From Paraspadella gotoi (lineage: Eukaryota > Chaetognatha): 64,000 nucleotides of DNA. A program made the translations under genes and the position numbers. The first letter of the stretch is position 1; each line of letters starts with the position of its first letter. Under the pieces are notes generated by a model. That model saw only the letters and a list, made by a program, of their open reading frames with translations, did not search any database and was not told the DNA's origin. Where the stretch lies: positions 16,114,896 through 16,178,895 of the forward strand of contig CM119265.1 of assembly GCA_051294375.1 (NCBI GenBank). The letters are read 5' to 3'. Shown piece by piece: positions 23,522-35,918 of this stretch.

Positions 23522-24452
23522 GCCGCATAATTTTGCCCGACTTTTTTTGTCTTTCTTTTTTCGTCGGCATGTTTTTGTTTTGTTTTTTTTTTCATTGATG
23601 AGTTTTCGTTTTAGCAAAATTAGGAAACCCTTAAACGTTTCCGAGGCAACGAGGGGTTGACGGTTGTTAGTTGAATGAAAAAATATTGTAAAAAAAAAAA
23701 ACCCAATGAAATCTGGCCTTTCAGGATGTTAATGACGTAAAAACCTTCGTTGACAAAGAACTACAAAGCGGACGTGCAAGGTTGGCCAAAGGACAAACGA
23801 CAGAAATCACTTTTCCATCGAAGCTGAGATATTTGATTTATTGCAATAATATAACGTGACGGTTTGTAAACGATATCGTCGTCGTCGTCGTCGTCGTCGT
23901 TGTAGTAGAAGTTATCGGCAATAGCGTTGTCGCCGCCGTTGTCATAGTTATGTATCAGAAATGATATTTCTCCAGTAAGCGCAATAAAAAAAATATAGAA
24001 AAATTTATTCAAATAACTATTTTAAATGAATATAATTTAAAAAAAAAAATTTCCATTGGAATGCCGAGAAGTCGATATTTGCAGCCGTTGAAATTATCGG
24101 CTCGAATACATTGACTTTAATCTCTCTGAGGTGTCATCCTTGTCTTTCTCATTCCGATCTTTGTCATCTTCGTTTTTGTCATCATCTTTGCTTACATCCT
24201 CGTAGTTGTCATCCCCCTACTTTTGTCAATCCTCTTATTTGTCATAATCGCGATAGATGTCGCCCATATTTTAATCACGTCGTTCTCGTCATCATCATCG
24301 ACAGGAGAAATCGGACTTTCGATACGCGACACAAGGTCGTCGTCGTCGCCGTCGTCGTCGCCGTCGTCGTCGATCTATTCGTCCCTAGCGACTCCAAGCG
24401 CCATCATCTCCGCCGACGCCCGCGGCGCGGATGTCCTCGCTCCATCGCGACT

Positions 24453-24619
24453 CTAAATGATACTCGAGCCGTCATTATCTTTCGCCGGCGCCGCGGAGGC
24501 CGAAGCGTCGGCGCCTCGACCGTCCCCAACGACGCCGCTTTTCTCGGATGTAGTAGATCCTCCGGGTAGCGACGGCAACGTCATCAGCGACGCGGCGTCG
24601 CAGTCGTTTACCGGTGACG
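24453..24619 (-). CDS. Candidate C-terminal exon, unknown protein
   Basis: On the minus strand an acceptor (gtctcgttgcag) precedes a frame open to TAG. It reads SPVNDCDAASLMTLPSLPG, later SGVVGDGRGADASAS, and ends AKDNDGSSII. Composition and codons look coding, with a disordered Ser/Ala/Asp-rich tail. The + strand frame through the same block is also open (ASAPRPSPTTPLFSDVVDPP), so the strand is not certain. The duplicate at about 27.64-27.81 kb is broken by several 1-nt indels. A minus-strand start segment lies upstream at 24897-25124. Confidence 0.3.
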
Positions 24620-24896
24620 CTGCAACGAGACGGGCATCTTTTCATTATGAAATTACGCACTTTTAAATGCTGTCAGCCGGAAAACGAAATGAATTACGCC
24701 TGCAACGATCGGTCGGATCATTTCCGGTTCAATTTAGCGTCGCTCTGGTTGTCTCTTTGTCTCTCTTTTGGTGAATCTTTATAGGGAGATCACGGTCGAG
24801 TAAGTTTGCAGAAATGATATCTTTTGCGGGATATGAAGACCTAATCTAAGTTCTGCCATTTAATGAAAATAACAGAATATTGCAATTTATGAAATA

Positions 24897-25124
24897 TTAT
24901 TTTAAAACTAAAAAGTGATTTTTTTTTCTTTCTCTATATCTCTGGGTGTGTGTCTCTCTCTTGTTCTCACTCTCCCTATTTACAAAAATAACACTAACAG
25001 TCAGATGCAGTTTTCTATAGTTTAGCTGTTGAAGCTGTTGCCTCCGTCGTCTCTTTTTTTGTCGTCGTTTTCGTCGATTCTTCCCGACGTGCGCCAACCC
25101 CGTCTTGTTTGCGTCACTCATCAT
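24897..25124 (-). CDS. Candidate N-terminal segment, Lys/Arg/Gln-rich
   Basis: The minus-strand ATG frame begins MMSDANKTGLAHVGKNRRKR and continues with a basic Arg/Lys stretch and then QQLQQLNYRK. The basic stretch overlaps a GTC/CGT trinucleotide region. It may be the first exon of the gene that ends at 24453, but no clean donor is identified, so the link is inference. The copy near 28,130-28,313 keeps the start but shifts frame. Confidence 0.25.
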   Translation of the reverse strand: MMSDANKTGLAHVGKNRRKRRQKKRRRRQQLQQLNYRKLHLTVSVIFVNRESENKRETHTQRYRERKKNHFLVLK

Positions 25125-26581
25125 AACAAGTTTCTGAACATTTTAATGCTATTAAGTCATATAGTCAAGAAGCAACTATGTAAGATATTGTTTTCTTAGC
25201 TTGACGTGTACATTTAAAAACAGCAAAATATTCCAGTTTAAATTGCTTTACAATAGGTTATTTGCCTAGAGCAAGAGATCAAATGGAGAAATGACGTTTT
25301 CCTAATTCTGAACATTGCAGTAGCCGGATATGATAGTTGTCGCCATGTCACTACTCAGTCACCCAAGCGAATATGCTTCGCCCTTGGCGCCTCATAACCG
25401 GATGCTAAATCGCACGCGTCTTTCACGCTAATTCGCTCACTAAATCACGCCCTCTTTTCCCACCTTAAATCACTACCACTCTCACTGCCTAATGACAACC
25501 ATCTTCCATTCTAAATCACGACATTTTCTAGAAAAGAGGAGGAGGAGGAAGAGGAGGAGGAAGAAGAAGAGGAAGAGAGGGGAGGGAGAGATATAAATGG
25601 GTCAACTCTAATTTTGGTGATGAATGCTCAGCGCGACGGGGAAAGAGAAGAGAGAGCAGAGAGAGAGAGAGCAAGATGACGAGAGAGAGAGGAGGAGAGA
25701 GTAGAGAGAATTCAGAGAGAGAGAGAGAGAGATAAGAGAGAGAGAGAGAGAGAGAGAGTATGGAAAGGTTAAGGGAAAAGGTTAACGGGAATAATGAAAG
25801 ACAGAGGAAGAAGAAGTGGGAGGAAAGAATTGGTAGAAGACCGAAGGAAAATATCGATGTGATGAATTCATATAAATTATAATCCTGTTAGATATACCGG
25901 GTCTTCGAGCTATTTTGGAAATAAATTAAAAAATTCATATGAAGCAGTATACTATCATATGTATATACATTGATATTGTTAACCGGACCTTGAATTTTAT
26001 GTCATCTGCCTAAAAGTGCGACTTTATCAGTAGAATATCGTAAAAAAAAAACACAATTAATTTCCTAAACGACATCAGCAGGATTTTAATCTGCGAGACA
26101 GCAGCCGCTGTGCATAATTTCTGATTAGTGACGCTTGAGGCAGTTGAAACTCCGTCCCACCACCTATAAAAGGGACTTAGGGAAATAGGTATTGAATGTG
26201 GAGAAAAGAGGAAAAAAGTAGAAAGGAAGAGGGAGATAGAGAGAGAGCGGAGAGAGAATAAGCAGAGAATCGAGAGGAGGAAGTCAATCGTGAAAAAATA
26301 GAAAGTTGAAGGATGGAAGAGGAAAGATGAATGCGACGAGGCGGAGAATAATGTGGCCCAGACCTTATGTTCAGTCGAGTCAGCAAAGAAGGAAAAGGAG
26401 GTGGAAAGAAGAAAAAAAAAGGGAAAGGGAGTGGATAAGAAGGGAAAAATAAGGGAAGGAATGAAAAGCAAGAATCAAACAAGAAAGATAACAAGAGAAC
26501 GAGACGAAAAATCTGGAAGCGAAAGCGGCAGAAAGACAAGAGAAGCTGCCAATATAGTTGGCGATAAATAAGGTGAGGAAG

Positions 26582-26585
<4 letters not shown>

Positions 26586-26639
<54 letters not shown>

Positions 26640-29600
26640 AATAGAGAGAAAGAAGAGAGGAAAGAGGCGCGCGCGCATTAAATTTTTCGCCCGAACCTTT
26701 TTTTGTCTTCTTTTTTGTCTTTCTTTTTTTCGTCGGGCATGTCTGTTTGTTTTGTTTTTTTTTTTTCATTGGATGAGTTTTCGTTTTAGCAACAATTAGG
26801 AAACCTTAAACTGGTTTCCGAGCCAACGAGGGTTGACGGTTGGTAGTTGAATGAAAAAATATTGGTAAAAAAAAAAAAACCCAATGAACTCTGGCCTTTC
26901 AGATGTTTAATGACGTAAAACCTTCGTGACAAAGAACTACAAAAGCGACGTGCAAGGTGGCCAAAGGACAACGACAGAAATCACTTTTTCCATCGAGCTG
27001 GAGATATTTGATTTATTGCAATATATAACGTGACGGTTTGGTAAACGATAATCGTCGTCGTCGGTCGTTCGTCGTCGTGCTATAGAATTATCGGCAATAG
27101 CGTTGTCGCCGCCGTTTTCATAGTTAATGTATTCAGAAAATGATATTCTCCAGTAAGCGCAATAAAAAAATATAGAAACAATTTATTTCAAATCAACTAT
27201 TTTAAATGAATATATTTAAAAAAAAAATTTCCATTGAATGCCGAGAAGTCGATATTTGCAGCCGTTGAAATTATCGGCTCGGAATACATTGACTTTAATC
27301 TCTCTGAAGGTGTCATCCTTTTCTTTCTCATTCGATCTTTGTTCATCTTCGTTTTTGTCATTCATCTTTGCTTTACATCCTCGTAGTTGTCATCCCCTAC
27401 TTTGTCAATCCTCTATTTGTCATAATCGCGATAGATGTCGCCCATATTTTAATCACGTCGTTCTCGTCATCATCATCGCAGGAGAAATCGACTTTCGATA
27501 CGCGACACAAGGTCGTCGCCGTCGCGTCGTCGTCGTCGTCGGCCGTCGTCGTCGATCTATTCGTCCTAGCGACTCCAAGCGCCATCATCTCGCCGACGCC
27601 CCGGCGCGGATGTCCTCGCTCCATCGCTGACTCTAAATGATAGCTCGAGCCGTTATTATCTTTCGCCGGCGCCGCGGAGGCCGGAAGCGTCGGCGCCGTT
27701 GACCGTCCCCAACGACCGCCGCTTTTCTCGGATGTAGTAGATGCCTCCGGGTAGCGAACGGCAAACGTCATCATCGCGACGCGGCGTCGCAGTTCGGTTA
27801 CCGGGTGACGTGCAACGAGGACGGGCATCTTTTCATTATGAAATAGCGCACTTTTTAAATGCTGTCAGCGAAAACGAAATGAAGTACGCTGCAACGATCG
27901 GTCGGATCCATTTCCGGTTCAATTTAGCGTCGCTCTGGTTGGTCCTGTTGTTCTCTTTTGGTGAATCTTTATAGGGAAGATCACGGTCGAGTAGTTTGCG
28001 AAAATGATATCTTTTTTGCGGGATTATGAGACTCTAATCTAAGTTCTGCATTTAATGAAATAACAGAATATGCCAATTTATGAAATATTATTTTTAAACT
28101 AAAAAGTGATTTTTTCTTTCTCTCTATATCTTGGTGTGTGTCTCTCTCTTTGTTCTCATCTCTCCCTATTACAAAATAACACTAACCAGTCAGATGCAGT
28201 TTTTCATGTTTAGCTGTTTGAAGCTGTTGCCTCCGTCGTCTCTTTTTTTTGTCGTTCGTTTCGTCGATTCTTCCCGACGTGCGCCAACCCCGTCTTGTTT
28301 GCGTCACTCATCATAACAGTTCTGAAACATTTTAATGCATTAAGTCATATAAGTCAAGAAGAACTATGTAAGATATTGTTTTCTTAGCTTGACGTGTACA
28401 TTTAAAAAACAGCAAAATATTCCAGTTTTAAATTGCGTTTTACAATAGGTATATTTTGCCAGAGGCAAGAGATCAAATGGAGAAATGACATTTTCCTCTA
28501 TTCTGAACATTGCAGAGTCGATATGAGTAGTTGTCGCCATGTCACTACTCAGGTTGGAAAAGAAATTGAATTCATCTGAACAAACAATAATGAAATTTTA
28601 TCAGAGGCCAGGTGAGTATTAAAGATGTAAATACTAATCAACATTTTTAAATTTAGCATGGATTCCTATAGAAGTACTCTTTAAAACTTCGTGCAATTAA
28701 ACTTTTTAAGCCCATTAATTTCCAGCTAAAATTTTATTTACCTACTAAGACATGAAAAAGATTAATTCTTACTTACGAATCTAATCGTAGAATTAAACAT
28801 TTGAATGCTAATGGATACTATAAAAAAGCGACGGTCTTTAAAAAAATATTCAGATTCACACTGTATTTTCAATATACTTAATTGTCCAAAACACATACAG
28901 TCAAGATTGCTCCCTCCTCATACATGCTAAATCACGCTCTTCATCTACTATAGACTCTTCCCACCTTAAATCACTAACACTCTCACTGCCTAATGACAAC
29001 CATCGTTCCCCATTCTAAATCACGACATATTTTCTAGAAAAGGGAGGAGGAGGAAGAGGAGGAGGAAGAAAGAAGAGGAAGAGGGGAGGGAAGAGATATA
29101 AATGGGTCAACTCTAATTTTGGTGATGAATGCTCATGGCGCGACGGGGAAGAGAAGAGAGAGAGTAGAGAGAGAGAGCAAGAGACGAGAGAGAGAGATGA
29201 GGAGAGTAGAGAGATCGAGAGAGAGAGAGAATAAGAGAGAGAGAGAGAGAAGAGAGTATGGAAAGGTTAAGTGGAAAAAGGTATACGCCGGAATAATGAA
29301 AGACAGAGGACAGAAGAAGGGGAGAAAGAATGTAGAACCGAAGGAAAATATCGATGTGATAAATTCATATAAATTAATTATCCTGTTAGATATTACCGGG
29401 TCTTCGAGCTATTTTGGAAATAAATTAAAAAAATTCATATGAAGCATATACTATCATATGTATATTACATTGATATTGTTAACCGGGACCTTGAAATTTT
29501 ATGTATCTGCCTAAAAGTGCGACTTGATCAGAGAATATTCGGTAAAAATAAAACACAATTAATTTCCTTAAACGACATCAGCAGGATTTTTAATCTGCGA

Positions 29601-30186
29601 GACAGCGCCGCTGTTGCACTAATTTCTGATTAGTGACGCTTGAGGCAGTTGAAACTCCGTCCCCCACCTATAAAGGGACTTAGGGAAATAGGTATTGAAT
29701 GTGAGAAAAGAGGAAAAAAGTAGAAAGGAAGAGGGAGATAGAGAGAGAGCGGAAGAGGAGAATATAGCAGGAGATATCGCAAGGAGGAAGTCAATCGTGA
29801 AAAAATAGAAAGTTGAAGGATGGAAGTAGGAAAAGCATAATGCGGACGAGGCGGAGAATAATGTGGCCCAGACCTTATGTTCAGTCGATCAGCAAATGAA
29901 GGAAAAGGAGGTGCGAAAGAAGAAAAAAAAGCGGAAAGGGGAGTGGAAAGAAGTAAAAATAAGGGGAAGGAATTGAAAAAGCAAGAATCAACAAGAAAGA
30001 TAACAAGAGACACGAGACGAAAAATCTGGAAGCGAAAGCGGAGAAAGACAAGAGAAGCTGCCAATATAGTTGGCGATAAATAAGGTGAGGAAGAATGGGG
30101 AGGAGAGAGGAGAGAGAGAGATGAGAGAGAGAGAGAGAAGAAGGAGGAGAGGAGAGGAGGAGAGAGACGAGAGACGGAGGAGAGAG
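26586..30186. repeat. Tandem duplication, copy 2 (indel-rich)
   Basis: Second copy of the 23,440-26,585 unit. It differs mainly by scattered 1-3-nt insertions, and homopolymers and trinucleotide tracts are disrupted. It also replaces copy-1 positions of about 25,348-25,450 with an unrelated AT-rich segment at about 28,553-28,950. It runs straight into the 25-N gap at 30187. It is likely an uncorrected or alternative-haplotype sequence. Confidence 0.9.
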
Positions 30187-30211
30187 NNNNNNNNNNNNNN
30201 NNNNNNNNNNN
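30187..30211. other. Assembly gap, 25 N
   Basis: Exactly 25 N, inside a GA tract. Confidence 1.
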
Positions 30212-30239
30212 AGAGAGAGAGAGAGAAATTCATGAAGCG

Positions 30240-31850
30240 CGACGAAAGGTTTTGAAACTTTTGCTCTCGACCTTGGCGAGAGCTTCGATTCGAAGCGGCG
30301 TTTCGTTGGGCGATGTAGACTTGCCAGGGTGAAGGGGTGATCCAACGAAAAAGAGGGGAGGTGTGGAAAGTGTGATTTTTTTTTGGGGGGGAAGAGAGGT
30401 GTGCGATATTGCGTCAGTGGGAAGGTCGGAATATGCAATGGAGGATTACGGGCGGCAGGGAAGCATCGTTCGCCTTCGGTTTATGGTTTCTTCGAACGAA
30501 CACAAACAGTCAAACATTCGTTTCTCCTTTCGCAGAAAATCGCGAGAAAAGAAGAAAGAATAAAAGAAAAAGAAAAATGAAGGAAAAAGAAAAGAATTTT
30601 GTTTTTTTCATTCGTCGCTTCCACTCGGTTTCGATTTCAATGAAGAAGGAAAAGATTGAAAGCCAAAAAGTGGAATTCTCTCTTTGTCTTTTTCTTTTCT
30701 TTCGGAGATCCAGTTTCTCAGTTGTTTTTTTTTTTCTTCTTTTTTTTTTCTCCGTTTATCTTTTTTTTTCGTTTTGTTTGCTTGTTTGTTTTTCCCGTCA
30801 CCGACTTGTTGTGGTCTTTATTTTTTTTATCGTGGTTGTTTTCTTTCATTCTTTTTTTTATCTCTTTCTTTTTCTTTCGTTCTTTCTTCTTCTCTCTTGA
30901 TATTCTTTCTTTCTTCTAAAATTTCTTTCTTTGCTCATTTCTTTTAATTTTTTTCGACTTTTCTCTTCCACATCATCGATTTAAATTCCCCAAATTAGAA
31001 CCAGGAGGGAAAGTTTTGACACGCGAATCATTAAGAATCAAATTAGGAATCCAAACTTTGGAAGATATATAATCCAATGAGAAAGGGAAAAAGGATTAGA
31101 AGTGATAGAAAGATTCTTAAGACAGGCTGAAAATTAAAGAGAAAGTTCTCTTAAGAAATTCGAGAAATATTTTCCGATTTATGATATATGGAGAAGAGAA
31201 AGTAAGGGAAGAGAGAAATGCAGAGGCGCGATAGGGGGAAAGAGAGAGAGACGAGAGAGAGAGAGAGAGAGAGCAGAGAGAGAGAGGAGACGATGTGTTA
31301 AAATGGGGTCTCTCTTTTTTCCCCTGTTCAGTTCTGCTTCCCACGAATTACCTTTGTTAAAATCTCTTTCTCTGCTGCATGAAAATGGAAGAAGTACTCT
31401 GTAATACAAGAAAATCCTTTTCTTTGAATTTCATTCCGTTTTTTCACTTATCTATTAAGTAACAGCGAAGCCTTTCGTCTCCTCATTCTATTTTTTTCAT
31501 CGCTATTTAATATTCATTATATTTCTTTTAGTCACTCTTCCCACGACAAGCGTCTTCATTTCTTTCCTTTCCTCCCCCGCACATATACTCTCTCGCGCAA
31601 TTCCAATCACATCCGGGGGTGTTTACTCTTCTTTCTTTTAATACTTCGCGAGAAAACAATATTTATATTCGTGAAAACAAATACAACATAATTATTTCTG
31701 GTCGAAAAAAATAAAAAAGCGGCAACCCGCCTCAATCCCCCGTCTCCACCAGATACATATATGTTTTTTTTTTAATACATAGTATTTTCCGATTGAACGT
31801 TATACATATTAATTCCATTTTTCCTCTTTCTTCCCTTCTACGTCCCTTCT
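30240..31850. other. Pyrimidine/AT-rich non-coding stretch
   Basis: T-rich homopolymer blocks (30,720-30,960), an AT-rich middle and a GA tract near 31,240-31,290. Frames are Phe/Ser/Leu-rich artefacts. No gene was found. Confidence 0.5.
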
Positions 31851-32237
31851 CTTCCCCTCCACACCCCAGGCCTCAACATCTCCTCAGCACACCGTCCCAT
31901 CGCTCGTCATAAACGCATCGCCCAGACGAGTCGGATCAAAGACAACAACGACAACAACGACAACAACGACAACAACGACATCGTCCGCGACGCCGACGTT
32001 TCGACAAAAGTCTCGAGCGATGAGACGAGACGGACCGACTGACCGCCGGCCGTTCCGGTCCACGAAAAGGCCGACGTGTCAGCCAAGACCCCAGACTTGC
32101 CGACAAAAGACGACGAGGAGCCGACAAAGGACGACGTCGAACAGCGCGACCTCTACAAACGGAGAAACGACGACGAGAAAAGAAAAAAGATGGAGGGTTA
32201 ATACAAACAAATCCCCCGCTCGCGATGCAGAGATAGG

Positions 32238-32273
<36 letters not shown>

Positions 32274-32274
32274 C

Positions 32275-32550
32275 ATGAAGGAATTAGCGTCGGCGGGAAA
32301 CGCGAAAACGACGCCGACTAAATCTCCAAGGACACCGCCGAAGACTAGGCCACCCACGACGCCATTTTTGCCACAAAAGACGCCACTGTTGCCAGTACTG
32401 ACTGCGTCAGCGCCGCCGCTCCGGCCGCGGCGTTCCATCGACGCCGGACGGAAGTGGGCGCGGCTCGCTTCCTTCGCCAACCTCTTTCTCCCCCTCCTCT
32501 TCCTCCTCGATTTCCTCGCCGTCCCTTCGGTGTTGGCCTTCGATCCAAAG
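32275..32550 (+). CDS. Candidate signal-peptide or signal-anchor exon
   Basis: The ATG in context gacgaccATGA opens a frame with a Thr/Pro/Lys-rich n-region of about 60 residues. A hydrophobic segment follows at residues 65-88 (LASFANLFLPLLFLLDF, then LAVPSVLA), then FDPK and a donor-like AAG/gttgag. SVLA before FD fits a signal-peptidase site; a signal anchor is the alternative. Codons in the hydrophobic part mostly end in C, as in the transmembrane exon at 57256. The frame is open upstream to a strong acceptor-like tract ending 31870, so the start could lie further upstream or in another exon. The exon ends in phase 0, compatible with 35919. Confidence 0.42.
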
Positions 32551-32558
32551 GTTGAGAC

Positions 32559-32616
32559 TGAGAGAGAGAGAGAGAGGGAGAGAGAAGAGAGAGAGGAGAG
32601 AGAGAGAGAGAGAGAT

Positions 32617-32650
<34 letters not shown>

Positions 32651-32658
32651 AGAGAGAT
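32559..32658. repeat. (GA)n microsatellite
   Basis: Interrupted GA tract immediately inside the putative intron after the signal-peptide exon. Confidence 0.95.
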
Positions 32659-32659
32659 C

Positions 32660-33218
32660 GCGTCTCAAGAAACTCGATTAGGGCGCGGATGCGAGTGAAT
32701 TTATTCCTCATTAAAAACGTGATAAACGCACGTTTTTTTACTGAGATTTCGCTTCGTCATCGTCGACGTCGTCGTCGTCGTCGACATCGTTGGCGGCGCG
32801 AGAGATAAGTGAGATAACGTGAGTGTGAGAAATCCTTATAATCGCGTATATTTCACTCGTACGATAATGTTTGTGAGACAAATTAGAATTTTTAAAATAG
32901 ACAATCGATTTTCGCGAGATTTGTGACAGTAAAACCTAGCGTTATTGGATATTACACCAAAAAAAATATCTTTATTGTCTATTTTTAGGCCTTAAAGGGT
33001 TTTAACTTGAACTTGCCTAAAAAATATGTATCTAATATGCATGTATCTTTCCCCATGTGCAAGGGAAAAAAAACAAACTAAACCAGTAGACGGTTAAAAA
33101 ACCCCAAAATTCCTGCCATTTCTCCGCAGCGTTACCTGCTCGAAATGAGGGCGTCGCCCGCTGAGCTGAGACGCAAGTGTTTTTTTCGCTGCTCGGCGGC
33201 GAAGGAGATATATATCGG
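32660..33218. repeat. Tandem duplication, ~0.56 kb, copy 1
   Basis: Begins GCGTCTCAAGAAACTCGATT and is repeated from 33219. Inside it an acceptor-like catttctccgcag at about 33,130 is followed by a short frame RYLLEMRASPAELRRK with no good donor. That frame is not conserved in copy 2. Confidence 0.85.
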
Positions 33219-33870
33219 CGTCTCAAGAAACTCGATTAGGGCGCCGGATGCGAGTGAATTTATTCCTCATTAAAAACGTGATAAAACGCACGTTTTTTAA
33301 CCTGAGATTTCGCTTCCGTCAATCGTCGACGAGCCTGCGAGTCAGACATAGGTTGGGCGTTCTGCCGAGAGAGAGATGAAGTTGAAGATAACGTGAGGTG
33401 TGAGAAGGTAATCCTGATATAATCCGCGTATATATTCACTCGTACGATAATGTGATGAGACAATTCACTAATTTTTATAAAAAATAAGCAAACAATAGAA
33501 CACTCGAATTTCGCGAACGATCTATTTAGATTGGTAAAATCTGAACCTAAGCCGTTATTGGATATTCACAAAAAAAGAGAATTAGACTTATTGGATCTAT
33601 GTATTCTAGTTAGGTCTCTTAGCAGGGTAAAACTGAACATTATGCCTAAAAAAAATAATTGTATATGTGTTAAATTATTGTCAGTATATATCACTTCTCG
33701 CCAACATGGGGCTTTGCGAGCAGGGAACCAACAAAACCAGTAGTATAACCGGTCAAAAAAACCCCAAAATACCCATATAGTCCATTTTTCACGAGCCAGC
33801 GTTTTCCTTGAGCTGCGATTAAAAAAGAGATAGTATGGGCAGAGGATACGCGTCGACATCGGCAGCTTAG
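33219..33870. repeat. Tandem duplication, ~0.56 kb, copy 2 (degraded)
   Basis: It starts with the same 20-bp word as copy 1 and keeps the order of landmarks (ACTCGTACGATAATGT, CGTTATTGGATATT, AAAACCCCAAAAT). It accumulates insertions and becomes hard to align after about 33,560. The degraded region continues toward the gap at 35164. Confidence 0.82.
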
Positions 33871-35163
33871 ACGCTCCGATAGGTTAGTTCATGTTTTGCA
33901 TCGCTGCTTCGAGTTTGATCGGTCGACCGTCTCAATTGATCTGCGGATGGGAAATGACAAGCGGGGAAGGAAAAGCCGGGTGTACTGTAAGACGTTCCGG
34001 CGAAAAAAAACCTCGTAACAAGGGAGAAGTTTGAGAGGTTTCCTTGAGTTGGCGGAACGGAAAGTGGAAGAAGGGCTCCAGGTAAAGGGAGGTGCGAGGA
34101 TCACGGCGAGGCTCCGAGAATTGCCCGGGGGAGCCGGAAGCCGGACTGTCGAAGGGAGAACTCGAAAATCATGACGACGGAATACCCGTAGATATTTCGA
34201 TTTACACTGTAGGGACAGAACTAACAGAGTGATATTATCTTTTCGTACTCCAGCTAAAAAAAAACGTTCGGTGGTAACAAATAGTTGCCGGATGTGATGC
34301 GCTTGTATGAAATACGATTGTTCGGGCCATGTATTATCGAGAAGCTATCAAATTACTTCAACATCCTTCCTCTCCCTCACTTATAGCTACATCTCAACTC
34401 TATCTATGATATATATGACTTACATTACAATCTTCATACTATCGTTAAAAATATCTATTTGAGAATATTTTTCAACTCTTTTATATCTCTCCTCACTTCC
34501 TCTACTTCTCTCTTCTCTCTCTCCTCGTCCGACTCCTCTCCTCTCTTGCTCTCTCTCTCTCGTCTCTTCCCTTTCTCGCTCTTTGCCATCTTGTTTTTCT
34601 TTATTTTATTATCTTTTTTCCTAATCCTTTCCACATGCTATACAATCAAACGCTTTCCTCTTTGTGACTTCACATTGTTATTTTTTCAACTTTATACCAT
34701 TCTTAATACGCTCTTCTTTCATGAACGGACCGCCTTTCTCTAATTGATTCAACCTAAAACTGTCAATGCAATAGAAACCAATGAATAAATATAAGCAAAG
34801 AAAAAAAATAAGCCTGGTGTTTCAGAATAACCCCCGCCTACTTGCTGCGCGGCACACTTCTTATCAATTAAGGCCCCGCCGCTGCTTCCCCTCCTCCCCA
34901 CTCTTCTTCTTTCTCTCTCTTTTCTTCTATCTTCTCTCAATTCTTACACTTCTCTCGCATACTCATCTTCATGCATCTCTCTCCTTATCTTTTATCACCT
35001 CCTCCGCCTCTCTCCATACGACGTTCTCTTTACTCCTCCCTAACTGAATCTTCTGGAACATCGCTTCTGTTTCCGTTAATGACTCTTTGCTCGTCACACC
35101 AGTCACCGCACTTAAATGAAACGGGAAACAACACAACAGGAAAAAAAAAGGCGCCCCTTCTGT

Positions 35164-35188
35164 NNNNNNNNNNNNNNNNNNNNNNNNN
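35164..35188. other. Assembly gap, 25 N
   Basis: Exactly 25 N. Confidence 1.
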
Positions 35189-35918
35189 CGCCCTTTGTAT
35201 CTCCACTACTTCATTAGATTTCTTCAAAAGAAATGAACAGTTTAAATTAATCGGGACTCTCAATCTGAAATACTGAGGCTTTAGACTAGGAAACTCAATT
35301 CCATATCTTAATCATTTCAACATTGTCTTTTATTTCATATTAAATCGGATCCGCTATCATTGATCAATAAGCGTCGCCCCTAATGGTTTCGCAAGTTCAA
35401 GGCCTGGTAAATTGGTAATTGTTTTAAATTGTTAATTTAATTATATTATTGCGCATTGGAGGGTTAACAGCGCGGAGTGAAATGAGGCAGATTGTTCAGC
35501 ATTGGCCGATTATGCTGTAGATGCACCTGAGCACGCGCGATGCCGTCGGCGAGAAGAAAAAAATCGACTGGATTTTCTTTAAAAAGTCTCGAGGGAAACC
35601 TCTGCCAACTTGGACGTTTAGGATCACAACGACGACGATGATGATGATCATGACTATGATGCCTCCGCCGACGACGACGACACCGAAACACAAAATAAGC
35701 CGAAGAAGTTTCCTTATTAGACACAGGTGTGGCTATTCGAATCTCTTCATCGAATCCCCAACAAAACAGAACTCGGTTTTGCACGAATTAACCAGATTTT
35801 TTTTTATTTTTAACACAGACGGTTTTTCCAGATGATCCTCACTCAACTTTGTGGTTACCGCGAGTCTGAACTCAGCAACTAGCGAATTTTACAATGCCCT
35901 TTACATACATACACACAG

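Larger units (their letters stand above)
23440..26585. repeat. Tandem duplication, copy 1 (cleaner)
   Basis: About 3.15 kb that starts in a GA tract (23,448-23,518) and ends just before the GA tract at 26,588. It is repeated head-to-tail at 26,586-30,186. Shared landmarks in order include the GTC trinucleotide block, the GC-rich block at 24.4 kb, the TCAGATGCAG region at 25.0 kb, GA tracts and a purine-rich tail. Copy 1 retains intact short frames and clean microsatellites. Confidence 0.93.

Noticed and set aside
31871-32200. Acidic protein-like frame (+1) as a real exon
   Set aside because: Interrupted by TGA at 32040 and further TAA and TAG codons. The GAC/AAC trinucleotide composition alone makes this frame look acidic. 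It is kept as a finding, not annotated.
33531-33743. 70-codon frame beginning near 33,531
   Set aside because: It lies in the degraded second copy of the 0.56-kb tandem duplication, is absent from copy 1 and has no ATG start.
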